A stretch of 64,000 nucleotides of DNA from Stomoxys calcitrans. Lineage: Eukaryota; Arthropoda; Insecta; Diptera; Muscidae. The stretch is from positions 22,517,197 to 22,581,196 of the forward strand of contig NC_081553.1 in NCBI RefSeq assembly GCF_963082655.1. Direction: 5' to 3'. Under the pieces are notes generated by a model. It was given only the letters and a program-made list of their open reading frames with translations, was not told the origin of the DNA and searched no databases. Made by a program: the position numbers and the translations under genes. Positions within the stretch are counted from its first letter, which is position 1; every line of letters starts with the position of its first letter. Positions 10,441 through 22,457 of this stretch are shown piece after piece.

Positions 10441-12079
10441 TTTTTATACCCTCCACCATAGGATTTCGTCATTCTGTTTGTAACTACTCGAAATATTCGT
10501 CTGAGACCCCATAAAGTATATATATTCTTGATCGTCGCGAAATTTTATGTCGATCTAGCCATGTCCGTCCGACCGTCCGTCCGTCCGTCTGTCTATCGAA
10601 AGCACGCTAACTTCCGAAGGAGTACAGCTAGCCGCTTGAAATTTTGCACAAATACCTTTTATTAGTTTAGGTCGGTTGGTATTGTAAATGGGCCATATCG
10701 GTCCATGTTTTGATATAGCTGCCATATAAACCGATCTTGGGTCTTGACTTCTTGAACCTCTAGAAGGCGCAATTCTTATCCGCTTGGAATGAAATTTTGC
10801 ACGACGTATTTTGTTATAATATCCAACAATTGTGCTAAGTATGATTTAAATCGGTCCATAACCTGATATAGCTGCCATATAAACCGATCTTGGGTCTTGA
10901 CTTCTTGAGCCTCTATAGTGCGCAATTCTTATCCGATTTGAATGAAATTTTGCACGGCGTATTTTGTTATGATATCCAAAAATTGTGCCAAGTATGATTC
11001 AAATCGGTTCATAACTTGATATAGCTGCCATATAAACCGATCTTGGGTCTTGACTTTTTGAGCCTCTGGAGGGCGCAATTCTTATCCGATTGGAATGAAA
11101 TTTTGCACGACGTGTTTTGGTATGATATCCAACAATTTTGCCAAGTATGATTCAAATCGGTTCATAATCTGGTATAGCTGTCATATAAACCGATCTTGGG
11201 TCTTAACTCTTGAGCCTCTATAGTGCGCAATTCTTATCCGATTTGAATGAAATTTTGCACGACATATTTTGTTATGATATCCAACAATTGTGCCAAGTAT
11301 GATTCAAATCGGTTCATAACCTGATATAGCTGCCATATAAACCGATCTTGGGTCTTGACTTCTTGAGCCTCTGGAGGGCGCAATTATCGTCCGATTTAAC
11401 TTAAACTTTGCACGTAGTGTTTTGGTGTTACTTTCAACAACTGTGCCAAGTATGGTTCAAATCGGTTCATAATCTGGTATACCTGTCATATAAACCGATC
11501 TTGGATCTTGACTTCTTGAGCCAAGTGATGGCGCAATTCTCATCCGATTTGACTGAAATTTTGCACGAGGTGTTTTGTTATGACTTCCAATAACTGTGCT
11601 AAGTATGGCGTAAGTCGATATAGAACCTGATATAGCTGCCATATAAACCAATCTGGGATCTTGATTTCTCGAACCTCTAGAGGGCGTAATTCTCATCCGA
11701 TTTGGCTGAAATTTTGTACAAGGCCTACTCTCATGACCTTCAATATACGTGTCTAGTATGGTCTGAATCGATCAATAGCTTGATACAGCTCCCATATAAA
11801 CGTATCTCCCGATTTTGCTTCTTGAGCCCTTACAAGGCGCAATTCTTATCCAAATGAACTGAAATATTACACAATGACTTCTATAATGTCAATCAGCATT
11901 CAATTATGGTCCGAATCGGACTATAACTTGATATAGCTCTATATATAGGATAACAGTTCTTATTCAATATTCTATGTTTGTCTAAAAAGAGATACCGCGC
12001 ATAGAACTCGACAAATGCGATTAATGGTGGAGGGTATATAAGTTTCGGCCCGGCCGAACTTAGCACGCTTTTACTTGTT
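10441..12079 (-). repeat. Family B element, complete
   Basis: The tail TTTTTATACCCTCCACCAT is at 10441. Then come (TA)n (AGTATATATATTC), the conserved core, a short tract GTCCGTCCGACCGTCC and about nine units spaced almost exactly 153 bp (CCGATCTTGG at 10731, 10884, 11037, 11190, 11342). The hairpin TTTCGGCCCGGCCGAA and head end CTTTTACTTGTT finish it. Confidence 0.9.
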
Positions 12080-12454
12080 TGCGGATATTTCTTGTTGACA
12101 TGGGTCGTTGGGCATTGCAAATGGGCCGCATCAGTTCAGATTTAGATTTACCTCCTATGGAAAACGTCTTTCGTTTTGACTTCTTGAGGTACTAGAAGAC
12201 GCAATTGTTATTCGACAGAAATTTTGCACAAAGTGTTCTGTTATGACTTCCCATAACTGTGCCAGGAATGATCCAAATCGTTCTATAACCTATATTCCTT
12301 ATAAATCGAAGATGGGTTATATCTAGCCCCCATATAGACCTATCTCCCCCTAAATGGTCTTAGGCCCATAAAAGCTGCAGATTTTGCCCGATTTATGCTA
12401 GGTCGTTCTTTCGACATTCATGCCGAATATGGTTTAGATCGGTATAAATTTGTA
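12080..12454 (-). repeat. Decayed A/B unit fragments
   Basis: Partial body units of both family styles (GACTTCTTGAGGTACTAG, then CCCATATAGACCTATCTCCC) lacking recognisable ends. Confidence 0.55.
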
Positions 12455-13128
12455 TGATATTTCAATCCATTCGGATAAGAATTGCGCCTTATAGGGGCTC
12501 AAGAAGCCAATTCGGGAGATCGGCTTATATGGGATCTGTATCAAGCTATTGATCGATTCAGACCATATTAAACAGGTATATGAAAGGTCATGGGAGAAGC
12601 CGTTGAACAAAATTTCTGCCAAATCGGATGAGAATTGCGCCCTCTAGAGGCTCAAGAAGTCAAGATCTCAGATCGGTTTATATGGCAGCTTCATCAGATT
12701 ATGTTCCGATCTGCGCCCAACTTAGCACAATTGTTGGAAGTCATAACAACATGCAAAATTTTCAGCCAAATTGGATGAGAATGGGGCCCTCTAGCGGGAA
12801 CTGAGAACTGCGCCCTCTAGAGTCTCAAGAAATCAAGACCCAAGATGGCAGCTATATCAACCGATTTGGCCCATTTACTAACCCAACCGACCTACGCTAA
12901 TAAAGAGATTTGTGCAAAATTTTAAGCGTCTAACTTTACTCCTTCGAATGTTAGCGTGCTTTCGACAAATAGACGGAGTGACGGACATGGTTAAATCGAC
13001 TTAAAATGTCATGACGATCAAGAATATATATATACTTTATGGGGTCTTAGACGCATATTTCGAGGTGTTACGAACAGAAGGACGAAATTAGTATACCCCC
13101 ATCCTATGGTGGTGGTGGTATAAAAATT
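12455..13128 (+). repeat. Family B element, head-truncated
   Basis: Body units, then AGCGTGCTTTCGACAAATAG, a very short decayed GTCY tract (GACGGAGTGACGGAC), the core, (TA)n and the tail GGTGGTGGTATAAAAATT. The tail shows GGTGGTGGTGG in place of GGTGGAGGG. Confidence 0.8.
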
Positions 13129-13408
13129 AAAGATTTAAGGCAGTTTTTTCAATAAAAACTAATGAATGAAATTTTTTAACTTCCCAACTGTATAAATTTT
13201 TACAGTAAAATTTGTTGCAAATCCAAATCATGCATTAAAAATGAAAATTTAAAAAATCAGACTTAAAATGAAGATTTGGTAGACCGAACAATTTTTCGAA
13301 ATACCGAGTTGACCAATTTTAGGGGCCTGTCAAAAGACACCCGGACAATCTAGGACCTTGAAATTTTGCACACGATCTCGATAGCACCTCAGCTCTAACC
13401 ATTTCAAA
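13129..13408. other. Unassigned AT-rich spacer
   Basis: No ORF or known repeat recognised. Part of it (TTGAAATTTTGCACACGATC) faintly echoes the family body. Confidence 0.4.
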
Positions 13409-13660
13409 AACAAGTAAAAGCGTGCAAAGTCGGCCGGGTCGAATCTTGGGAACCCACCACCATGGATTCTGCTAAAATATGGGAGCTATATCTGGTTATA
13501 GACCGATTTGGACCGTACTTGGCACAGTTGTTGGTCATAACATGATAGAACGCCGCATGCAAAATTTCAGTCAAATCGGACAAATATTGCGGATTGTAAG
13601 GGCTCAAGAATTCATATCGGGAGATCGTAGGCAGGATTTTATTTTAAGGGAGGGGGCCCC
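13409..13660 (+). repeat. Family B head fragment
   Basis: AACAAGTAAAAGCGTGC, then the hairpin AGTCGGCCGGGTCGAAT (one arm mutated), AACCCACCACCATGG and one unit. It ends at a join with an inverted B element near 13660. Confidence 0.75.
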
Positions 13661-15098
13661 CCTCGAAATATTCGTCTAAGACCCCATAAAGTATATATAT
13701 TCTTGATAGTTATGATATTTCAAGTCGAACTAGCCATGTCCGTCCGTCTGTCCGTCCGTCCGTCTTTCTGTTGAAAGCACTCTAACTTTCGAAGGAGTAA
13801 AGCTAGCCGTTTGAAATTTTCCACAAATACTTCTTATAAGTGTTGGTCGGCTGGGAATGTAAATGGGCTAAATCGGTTCACGTTTTGATATAGCTGCCAT
13901 ATAAACCGAACTGGGATTTCGAATTCTTGAGCCGCCAGAGGGCACAATTCCTATCCGATTTAGGTGAAATTTTGCATGGGGTGTTTTGTTATGACTTTCA
14001 ACAACTGTGATAAGTATGGTTGAAATCGGAACATAACCTGATATAGCTACCTTATAAACCGATCCGAGGTCTTGACTTCTTGAGCCTCTAGAGGGCGCAA
14101 TTATTATCGGATTTGGCTGAAATTTTCCAAGAGGTGTTTTATTATGACTTCCAACAACTGTGCTAAGAATAATTCAAATCGGTTCATAACCTGATATAGC
14201 TGCCATATAAACCTATCTAGGGTCTTGACTTCTTGTGCCACTAGAAGGCACAATTCTTATCCGATTTGGCTGAAATATTGCACGAACTGTTTTATTACGA
14301 CTACCAATAACTGTGCTGAGTATGGTTGAAATTAGTCCATAAACTGATATAGCTGCCATATAAACCGATCTGGGATCTTGTCTTCTTAAGCCACTAGAGG
14401 GCGCAATTATTATCCGATTTGGCTAACATTTTTCATGTGGTGTTTTGTTACGACTTCCAACAACTGTGCTGAGTATGGTTGAAATCGGAGCATAACCTGA
14501 TATAGCTGCCATATAAACCGATCTAGGGTCTTGACTTCTTGAGCCTCTACAGGGAGCAATTCCTATCCGATTTGGCTGAAATTTTGCAAGAGGTGTTCTA
14601 TTATGACTTCCAACAACTGTGCTGAGTATGGTTGAAATCGGAACATAACCCGATATAGCTGCCATATAAACCGATCCGGGGTCTTGACTTCTTGAGCCAC
14701 TAGAGCGCGCAATTATTATCCGATTTAGCTGAAATTTTGTACAACGGCTTCTCTCATGACCTTTAACATACGTGTCGAAAATGGCGGGAATCGATTTATA
14801 GCCTAATGCTGGTCCCTTATAAACCGATCTCCCTATTTTACTTCTTCAGCCCTTAAAGTGCGCATTTCTTACTAGATTTGGCTGAAATTTTACACAATGA
14901 CTTCTACTACGGTCTTCAATATTCAGTTCAATTACGGTCTGAAATGAACTTGATATGGTTCCAATAACAATGCAATTCTATATTTTAATCCTTTGTTTCG
15001 CTAAAAAAAGATACCGTGGCAAGAGATCGACAAATGCGATGCATGGTGGAGGGTATATATGATTCGGCCCAGCCGAACATAGCACGCTGCTACTTGTT
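13661..15098 (-). repeat. Family B element, lacking the last tail bases
   Basis: Starts inside the tail (CTCGAAATATTCGTCTAAGA). It carries (TA)n, the GTCY tract GTCCGTCTGTCCGTCCGTC, about eight units, and the head hairpin and TACTTGTT end at 15098. Together with the fragment before it, it forms a head-to-tail inverted arrangement. Confidence 0.85.
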
Positions 15099-15162
15099 TA
15101 TTGTTGTTTATTTTTATCAAAAGACATGGTGGTGGGTTCTCAAAGAAATCGAACATAACACA
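15099..15162. other. Short spacer between B and A elements
   Basis: About 60 bp; includes a scrap resembling the A head region (GGTGGTGGGTTCTCAAAG). Confidence 0.3.
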
Positions 15163-16595
15163 TTTTTATATCCACCACCGTACGATAGGGGGTATATTTA
15201 TTACTTATTCCGTTTGCAACACATCGAAATATCAATTTCCGAGCCTTCAAAATATATATGTATTTTGGATCGTCGTAAAATTCTAAGACGATTTAACGAT
15301 GTCCGTGTGTCTGTCCGTCTGTCCTACCGTCTGTTGTAATCACTCTAGAGTCTTCAAAATTAAGATATTGAGCTGAAATTTGGCACAGATATGTCTTTTT
15401 GATGCACGCTGGCGAACGGGCCCAATCGGACTATATTTAGATATAGCTGCTATATAGACCGATTTTCCGATAAAGGGTCTTATTCCCATAAAAACTTTAT
15501 TTTTCATCCAATTTTGCTGAAATTTGAAACAGTGGGTAGATTATAGCTTCTATATAACTGACCCAAATATGGTTCAGATCGGTTTATATTTAGATATATC
15601 TACCATAAAGACCGATCTCCCGATAAAGGGTCTGAAGACCATAAAAGCTTTATGTTTTTACCCGATTTGGCTGAAATTTACAAGAGTGAGTTATTTTAAG
15701 CCTCCCGACATCTGACCTAAATATGGATTATATCGGTTCATATTTAGATATATCTACCATATAGACCGATCTCCCGATAAAGGGCCTGAAGACCATAAAT
15801 GCTTTATTTACTACCCGATTTCGCTGAAATTTGCAAGAGTGAGTTATTTTAAGCCTCCCGATATCCGACCTTAATATGGTTCATATCGAACTATATTTAT
15901 TGTAGATATAGCTGCCATATAGACGTATCTGCCGATAAAGGGTATGAAGCCCATAAAAGCTTTATTTATTACCCGATTTTGCCTCCCGATATCTGACCTT
16001 AATATGGTTCATATCGGAATATATTTAGATATAGCAGCCATATAGACTGATCTGTCGATAAAGGGTCTGATGGCTATAAAAGCTTTAATTTTTATCCGAT
16101 TTCGCTGAAATTTGAAACAGTGAGTAGTTTTACGCCTCCCAACATAGGACCCAAATATGGTTCACATCGGACTATATTTAGATATAGCTGAGATATTAAG
16201 CGATCTGCCGATAAACGGTCTGAAGCCCATTAAAGCTCTATTTATAACCCGATTTCGTTGAAATTTGAAACTGTGGGTAGTTTTAGGTCTCCCGACGTTC
16301 GTGCCAAATATGGTGAGTATCGGACAATATTTAGATATAGCTTCCTTACAGAGAGATCTCCGAAAGGGTCTGAAGCCCATAAAAGCTTTATTTTTTTATC
16401 CGATTTCGCTGAAATTTGAAATTCAAAATTCAACAGTGACTTATATTTATTTGACCACTCGAAGTCCGTACCGAATTTGGGTGCGTAAGTTATCCAATGT
16501 TCACCAGATTGTGGCGGAAGGAGGTTTACATATACACCCGAGGTGTTAGGTATCCAAAGTTCGGCCCAACCGAACTTAAAGCCTTTTTACTTGTT
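15163..16595 (-). repeat. Family A element, complete
   Basis: The tail TTTTTATATCCACCACCGT is followed by (TA)n-like ATATATATG, the core, and GTCY tract GTCCGTGTGTCTGTCCGTC. About seven units of the 'AAAGGGTCTGAAG' subtype follow. The head has a mutated hairpin (TTCGGCCCAACCGAA) and ends CTTTTTACTTGTT. Confidence 0.85.
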
Positions 16596-17045
16596 ATATT
16601 CTCCACCATGGAATGAGGTTATACTAATTTCGATTAAGTCCGTTTTCAGTCTGCCTATCGAAAGCACGCTAGCTTTCAAAGGAGTAAAACCAGTAGCCCG
16701 AAATTCCACAAATACTTTCTATTAGTGTAGGTTGGAACATATCGATCCACGTTTTAATTTATCTCCCATATAAACCGATCTCCCGATTGCACATCCTGAA
16801 CCCCTAGAGAGTATCCTATTAGGCTGAAATTTTGAACAACTACTTCTCCCTTGACCTTCAATATAGGTGCTGAATATGTTAACCCTGTCAAATTTGTTAT
16901 TTATCAACCGATACGACAAAATATGGTAGAGTGAGTTGTTTTGAACCCTTCGATATCATTGGCTGATTAGGTACACATTGATCGGACTATAGTTCGATGA
17001 AACTATTAAAGACCTATCTGCCAAATAAAGTCATAACAAATTCCA
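16596..17045 (-). repeat. Family B element, decayed
   Basis: Tail TATTCTCCACCATGGAATG, a shortened GTCY tract, AAGCACGCTAGCTTTCAAAG and two or three poor units, including family A-like bases near its end. The head is missing. Confidence 0.65.
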
Positions 17046-18378
17046 TCTAATATCAAATAAATTGTGATAAGATATACATCCATGGGCATATTATTATTCC
17101 ATGTTTTATTAGGCCTATCTGTAGCTAAAATCTTTTGTAATACTCACTATCATCTCCAGTTTTGTTTTTAATATGAAAATGGTATCTGTGACACAAACGC
17201 CACAGAGTATCGTGGCAACAGCTTCTCAAGTAAAAAAAACAAGAAGTTAACATCGAATAATATGAGCAAGGATTTCATTTTTCAATCTCATCTTCGGTAT
17301 TTCAGTAATATCTTGGATGCCATTTCCCTCTTATTGAAGCATGCTGCAACATGCTGTATGTAAAAAGAAACCTGCCAATGTTGGCTGTTGCAATTGCGGA
17401 AGTGCATAAGGCCCAAGGGGAGTTGTTCCCAGAGGTTTGTAATTCAAGAACTCGTTAAAAAAAAAATGGAAAGAGGGCCATAGAAAATGAAGCCTGGCAC
17501 AATGCGTAGGGGAGAAAGGCAAGGGAGTTTGTTGTTGCATCAATATCAGATATTGTGTTTGTTTGGGTCTGTTTTCTCACTGTTTTTTCACTGCTGGTTG
17601 GTTCTCTGCTACTTTTGAGGAATGTTTTATTATGTTTTTCACTTTGCCAAAATATTTAAGTTTTTCATCGAACTCTAAAGTAAAAAACGAAACAACGAAA
17701 GGAAATATTTGTACTGTTGGCATTTGGCTTGAGAAAATTTAAAAGTTTTGTTCTGTTTTCTCTGGTTTTATTCTCTCAAATCTTGCAGGTTTTTTTTCGT
17801 TAAATTTGCTTTTTATGTTTCCTTCCATTTACCTGAGGCTTGTGCAAATGTGAAACTTTGCCTTGTTGTTTTTTGTTTGATTCTCTTTTTTTTGGGGGGG
17901 TGGGGTGTTTGGCAAAGAAAAATATTTCTCGTTTTTGTTTTGACATTGTTGCGATTATTGTTATTATTATTATTATTATTCGAAACATGAAAATACACTT
18001 TGCCATAAGAAATCATTAAGAAGTGCTCTGTTTTGCTTCGTCTATGTGTTCTATACCAAAATACTAAAAAAGTAGCTATGAAACTTTGTTTTACTTATGA
18101 AAACATTTATTCTTTGTGTTTCTTCCCCATGGACCCCTCCAAGGAGAAACCAAACTTGAATTGAGGTAAACTTGTTACAATAAAACACCTCATATGTACA
18201 CGGCATGCCACTATGGCGATGATGGTGATGATGTTGCGAAAAATTAGTTTTGCAACTATTTATTTTATCGTTTAAAGTTTGGCTCAGCATGTGAATGGGC
18301 GAAGAAGCAAAATTGAAAAAATAAGAACATATGAGGCCACTTGTGTGGAAATTGTCTTTTTTCGTCAGAGCTGATTAA
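17046..18378. other. Single-copy-looking DNA, no gene recognised
   Basis: Contains an (ATT)n microsatellite at 17955-17980, G-runs near 17895 and a GATGATGGTGATGATG stretch near 18217. Short ORFs show no recognisable family. Confidence 0.5.
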
Positions 18379-20190
18379 AATAAGTAAAAAGGCGTTAAGT
18401 TCGACCGGGTCGAACTTTGGATACCCACCACCTCGGGTATATATGTAAACCACCTTTCGTCAAAATGCGGTGAAAATGCATACTTTAGGTATAACAAAAT
18501 ATTGGTCCAATCTGAACCATCGATCTGAACCATATACGACACGGATGTCGACAAGATTTATATAAATCGCTGTGTCAATTTTCAGTGAAATCGGATCCAA
18601 TTCTGGACCGATTTGAGCCAAGTTCCAGAAAAATGTCGAAGATCCTAACACAACTCACTGTCGTAAATTTTGTACATTAAATGCGCCTTTCATGGGGCGC
18701 ATTTATCGAGAGATCGGTCTATATGGCAGGTATATGAAAATCTAGACCGATCTGAGCCAAATTGAAGATGGATGTCGAAGAGCCAAACACAACTCACTGT
18801 CCCCAATTTCGGCGACATCGGATAATAAATGCGAATCTTATGGGCCCAAAACTTTAAATCGAGAGATCGGTCTATATGGCAGCTATATCCAAATCTGGAC
18901 CGATCTGTGCCGTATTGCAGAAGTTTATCGACGGGCTTAATTTAACTCACTGTGCCAAAATTTGGCAAAATCGGACCAAAAATGAGCCTTTTATGGGCCC
19001 AAAACCTTAAATCGAGATATCGGTCTATATGGCAGCTATATCCAAGTCTGAACAGATCTGGGCCAAATTGAAGAAGGATGTCGAAGAGCCGAACACAACT
19101 CACTGTCCCAAATTTCGGCGATATCGGGAAATAAATGCTTCTTATATGGGCCCAAAACCATAATTCGAGAGATCGGTCTATATGGCAGCTATATCTAAAT
19201 CTAGACCGATTTGGGCCAAATTGAAAAAGGGCGTCGAAGGGCTTATATAACTCATTGTCCTTAATTTTGGCAAAATCGGATAACAAATGCGCCTTTTATG
19301 GGCGCAAGACTATATATCGAGAGATCGGTCCATATGGCAGCTATATCCAAATCTGGACCGATCTGTGCCATATTGCAAAAGTATATCGAGAGGCTTAACT
19401 TAAGTCACTGTTCAAAATTTCCGCGACATCGGACAATAAATGCGCCTCTTATGGGACCAAAACCTCAATTCGAGAGATCGGTCTATATGGCAGCTATATT
19501 CAAATCTGGACTGATCTGAGCCAAATTGAAGAAGGATGTCGAAGGGCCTAACACAATTTATTGCTCCAAATTTCATCAAAATCGGATAATAAATGTGGCT
19601 TTTATGGGCCTAAGACCCTAAATCGGAGAATCGGTATATAAGACAGCTATATCCAAATCGGGATCGACCTGTGCCATATTGCATAAGTATAACGAGGGGC
19701 TTAGCTTAAGTCACCGTTTCAAATTTCGGCGACATCGGACAATAAATGCGTTTTTATGGGACCAAAACCTTAATTCGAGAGATCTGTCTATATGGCAGCT
19801 ATATCCAAATCTGAACCGATCTGGGACAAATTAAAGAAGAATGTCGAAGGGTCCAACACACCTCACTGTCCCAAATTTTAGCAAAATCGGATAATAAATG
19901 TGGCTTTTACGGGCCAAAGACCCAAATCGGCGGATCGGTCTATATGGGGGCTACATCAAGATATATTCCGATATAGCCCATCTTCGAACTTAACCCGCTT
20001 ATGGACAAAAAAAAGACTCTGTGCAAAATTTCAGCTCAATATCTCTATTTTTAAAGACTGTAGTGTGATTTCAACACACAGACGGACAGAAGGACGAACG
20101 GACATGTCTAGATCGACGTAGAATGTCGAGACAATCAAGAGCAATTAAATTTTGGAGTCTCTCATCAATATTTCGAGGTGTGGGTTAAAA
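18379..20190 (+). repeat. Family A element, near complete
   Basis: The head TAAGTAAAAAGGCGTTAAG is at 18381, then the hairpin TTCGACCGGGTCGAA and ATACCCACCACCTCGGG. About ten 153-bp units follow, then the tract GACGGACAGAAGGACGAACG, the core, and a decayed tail (TTTCGAGGTGTGGGTTAAAA). Confidence 0.85.
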
Positions 20191-20218
20191 AATTTTTTTT
20201 ATGTTCTCAAGATCTTAA

Positions 20219-20984
20219 TAAGTATTTAAAAGCGTACTGAGTTCGGCTGGGGCAAATCATATTATCCACCATAGATCGTATTTGTCCAGTTTTTTTACCG
20301 GCATCACTTTTTAGGCAATTATATGACAAAGGAAAAGAATTGCTCTGATATTGGAGCTATAATATCAAGTTATCATCCGATTTGGACCATAATTGAACTG
20401 ATTGTTGGAGACCATAGTAGACGTCGTTGTGTAAATTCAGCCAATTCGAATAAAAAATGCGCCCTTTAGGGGCCCAAGAAGTAAAATAGGGAGATCGGTT
20501 TATATGGGAGCTGTATCAGGCTATAGACCAATGCAGACTATAACTGACGCGTATGTTGAAGGTTATGAGAGATTCCATGTACAAAATATCAAAATCGGAT
20601 AATAAATGCGCCCTCTAGAGGCTCAAGAAGACAAGATCCCAGATCGGTTTATATGGCAGCTATATCAGGTTCTGGAACGATTTGAAACATTTTTGGCACA
20701 GTTATTGGAAGTCGTAATAAAACAGCTCATGCAAAATTTTAGCTAAATCGGAAAAGAATTGTGCCCTCTAGAGGCTCAAGAAGTCAAGAAGTCAAGGCCC
20801 GAGATCGGCTTGTATGGCAGCTATATCAGGTTATGGACCGATTTCAACCATACTCAGCACAGTTGTTAGAAGTCATAACAAAACACCTCATGCAAAATTT
20901 CAGCCAAATCGGATTAAAATTGTACACTTTAGTGGCTCAAGTTCGGTTTATATGGCAGCTATATCAGGTTATGAACCGATTTCA
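20219..20984 (+). repeat. Family B element, tail-truncated
   Basis: The head AGTATTTAAAAGCG and the hairpin GTTCGGCTGGGGC (right arm decayed) are followed by about four units. The copy runs straight into an inverted family A tail at ~20985. Confidence 0.75.
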
Positions 20985-22457
20985 ACCCACCACCGAAGGA
21001 TGGGGTATATTCATTTTGTCATTCCGTTTGCAACACATCGAAATATCCTTTGCACAGATTCTTTTTTTCTAAATAAGCAGCATAAGTTCGAAAATGGGCT
21101 ATATCGGACTATATCTTGATATAGCCCCCATATAGGCCGATCCACCGATTTAGGGTCTTAGGCCCATAAAAGCCACATTTATTATCCGATTTTGCTGAAA
21201 TTTGGGACGGTGAGTTGTGTTAGGCCTTTCGTCTTTCCTCGTCAATTAGGCTCAGATCAGTCCAGATTTGAATATAACTGTCATATAGACCGATCCTCCG
21301 ATTTAGGGTTTTGCCCATAAAAGCCACATTTATTATCCGATTTTGCTGAAACTGAGGACAGAGAATTGTGTTAGGCCCCTCGACATATTTCGTCACTTTG
21401 GCTCAGATAAGTCCAGATTTGGATATAGCTGACATATAGACCGATCCTTCGATTTAGGGGTATTAGGCCCAAAAAAGCCGCATTTATTATCCGATTTTGC
21501 TGAAATTTGGGACAGTGGGTTGTGTTAGGCCCTTCGATATCCTTCGTCACTTTGGCTCAGATAGGTCCAGATTTGGATATAGCTGCCATTTATACCGACC
21601 CTTCGACTTAGGGTTTTAGGCCCATAAAGGCGATATTTATTATCCGATTTTGCTGAAATTCGGGACAGCTAGTTGTGTTAGGTCCTTCGACATTTATTAT
21701 CCGATTTTGCTGAAATTTGGGACAGTGAGTTGTGTTAGGCCCTTTGACATCCTTCGTCAATTTGGCTCAGATCGGTCCAGATTTGGATATAGCTGCCATA
21801 TACACCGACCCTCCGCGTTAGGGTCATAGGTCCATAAAAGGCGCATTTATTGTCCCGTGTCGCCGAAATTTGGGACAGTGAGTTATGTTAAACCCTCTGA
21901 TATTCTTCTGCATTATGGCACGGATCGGTCAAGATTTGGATATAGCTGACATATAGACCGATCTCTCGGTTTTAGGTTTTGGGGCCAGAAAAAGCGCATT
22001 TAAGGTCCGATGTCCGCGCAATTTGGTACAGTGAGTTGTGCTAGGCCCTTCGACATCCTTCTTCAATTTCACGCAGATCGGTCCAGATTTGGATATAGCT
22101 GGCATATAGACCGATATCTCGATTTCAAGTCTTGGCCCCAAAAAAGACGCATTTATAATCCGATTTAACTGATATTTGACACATTAACCTATGTTAGGCT
22201 TTTCGACATCCATGTTGTATAAGGCTTAGATCGGTTTATTTTTATATAAAGCTACTAAAAATACCAATATTTTGTTATATACAATTAAACAATGACTTGT
22301 ACTTATTAGTATTTGGTCCAAATCGGATCATGTTTCGATATGGAACATAAGGTTTGCAATTTTCACTGGATTTTGATGAAGGGTGGTTTACATATATACC
22401 CGAGGTGGTGGGTATTCAAAGTTCGGCCCGGCTGAACTTAACGCCTTTTTACTTGTT
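20985..22457 (-). repeat. Family A element with a tail-side deletion
   Basis: It begins with the tail complement CCCACCACCGAAGGATGGGG but jumps from CATCGAAATATCC directly to TTTGCACAGATTC, so (TA)n, the core and the GTCY tract are deleted. About nine units and an intact head hairpin (TTCGGCCCGGCTGAA) follow, ending at CTTGTT 22457. Confidence 0.85.
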
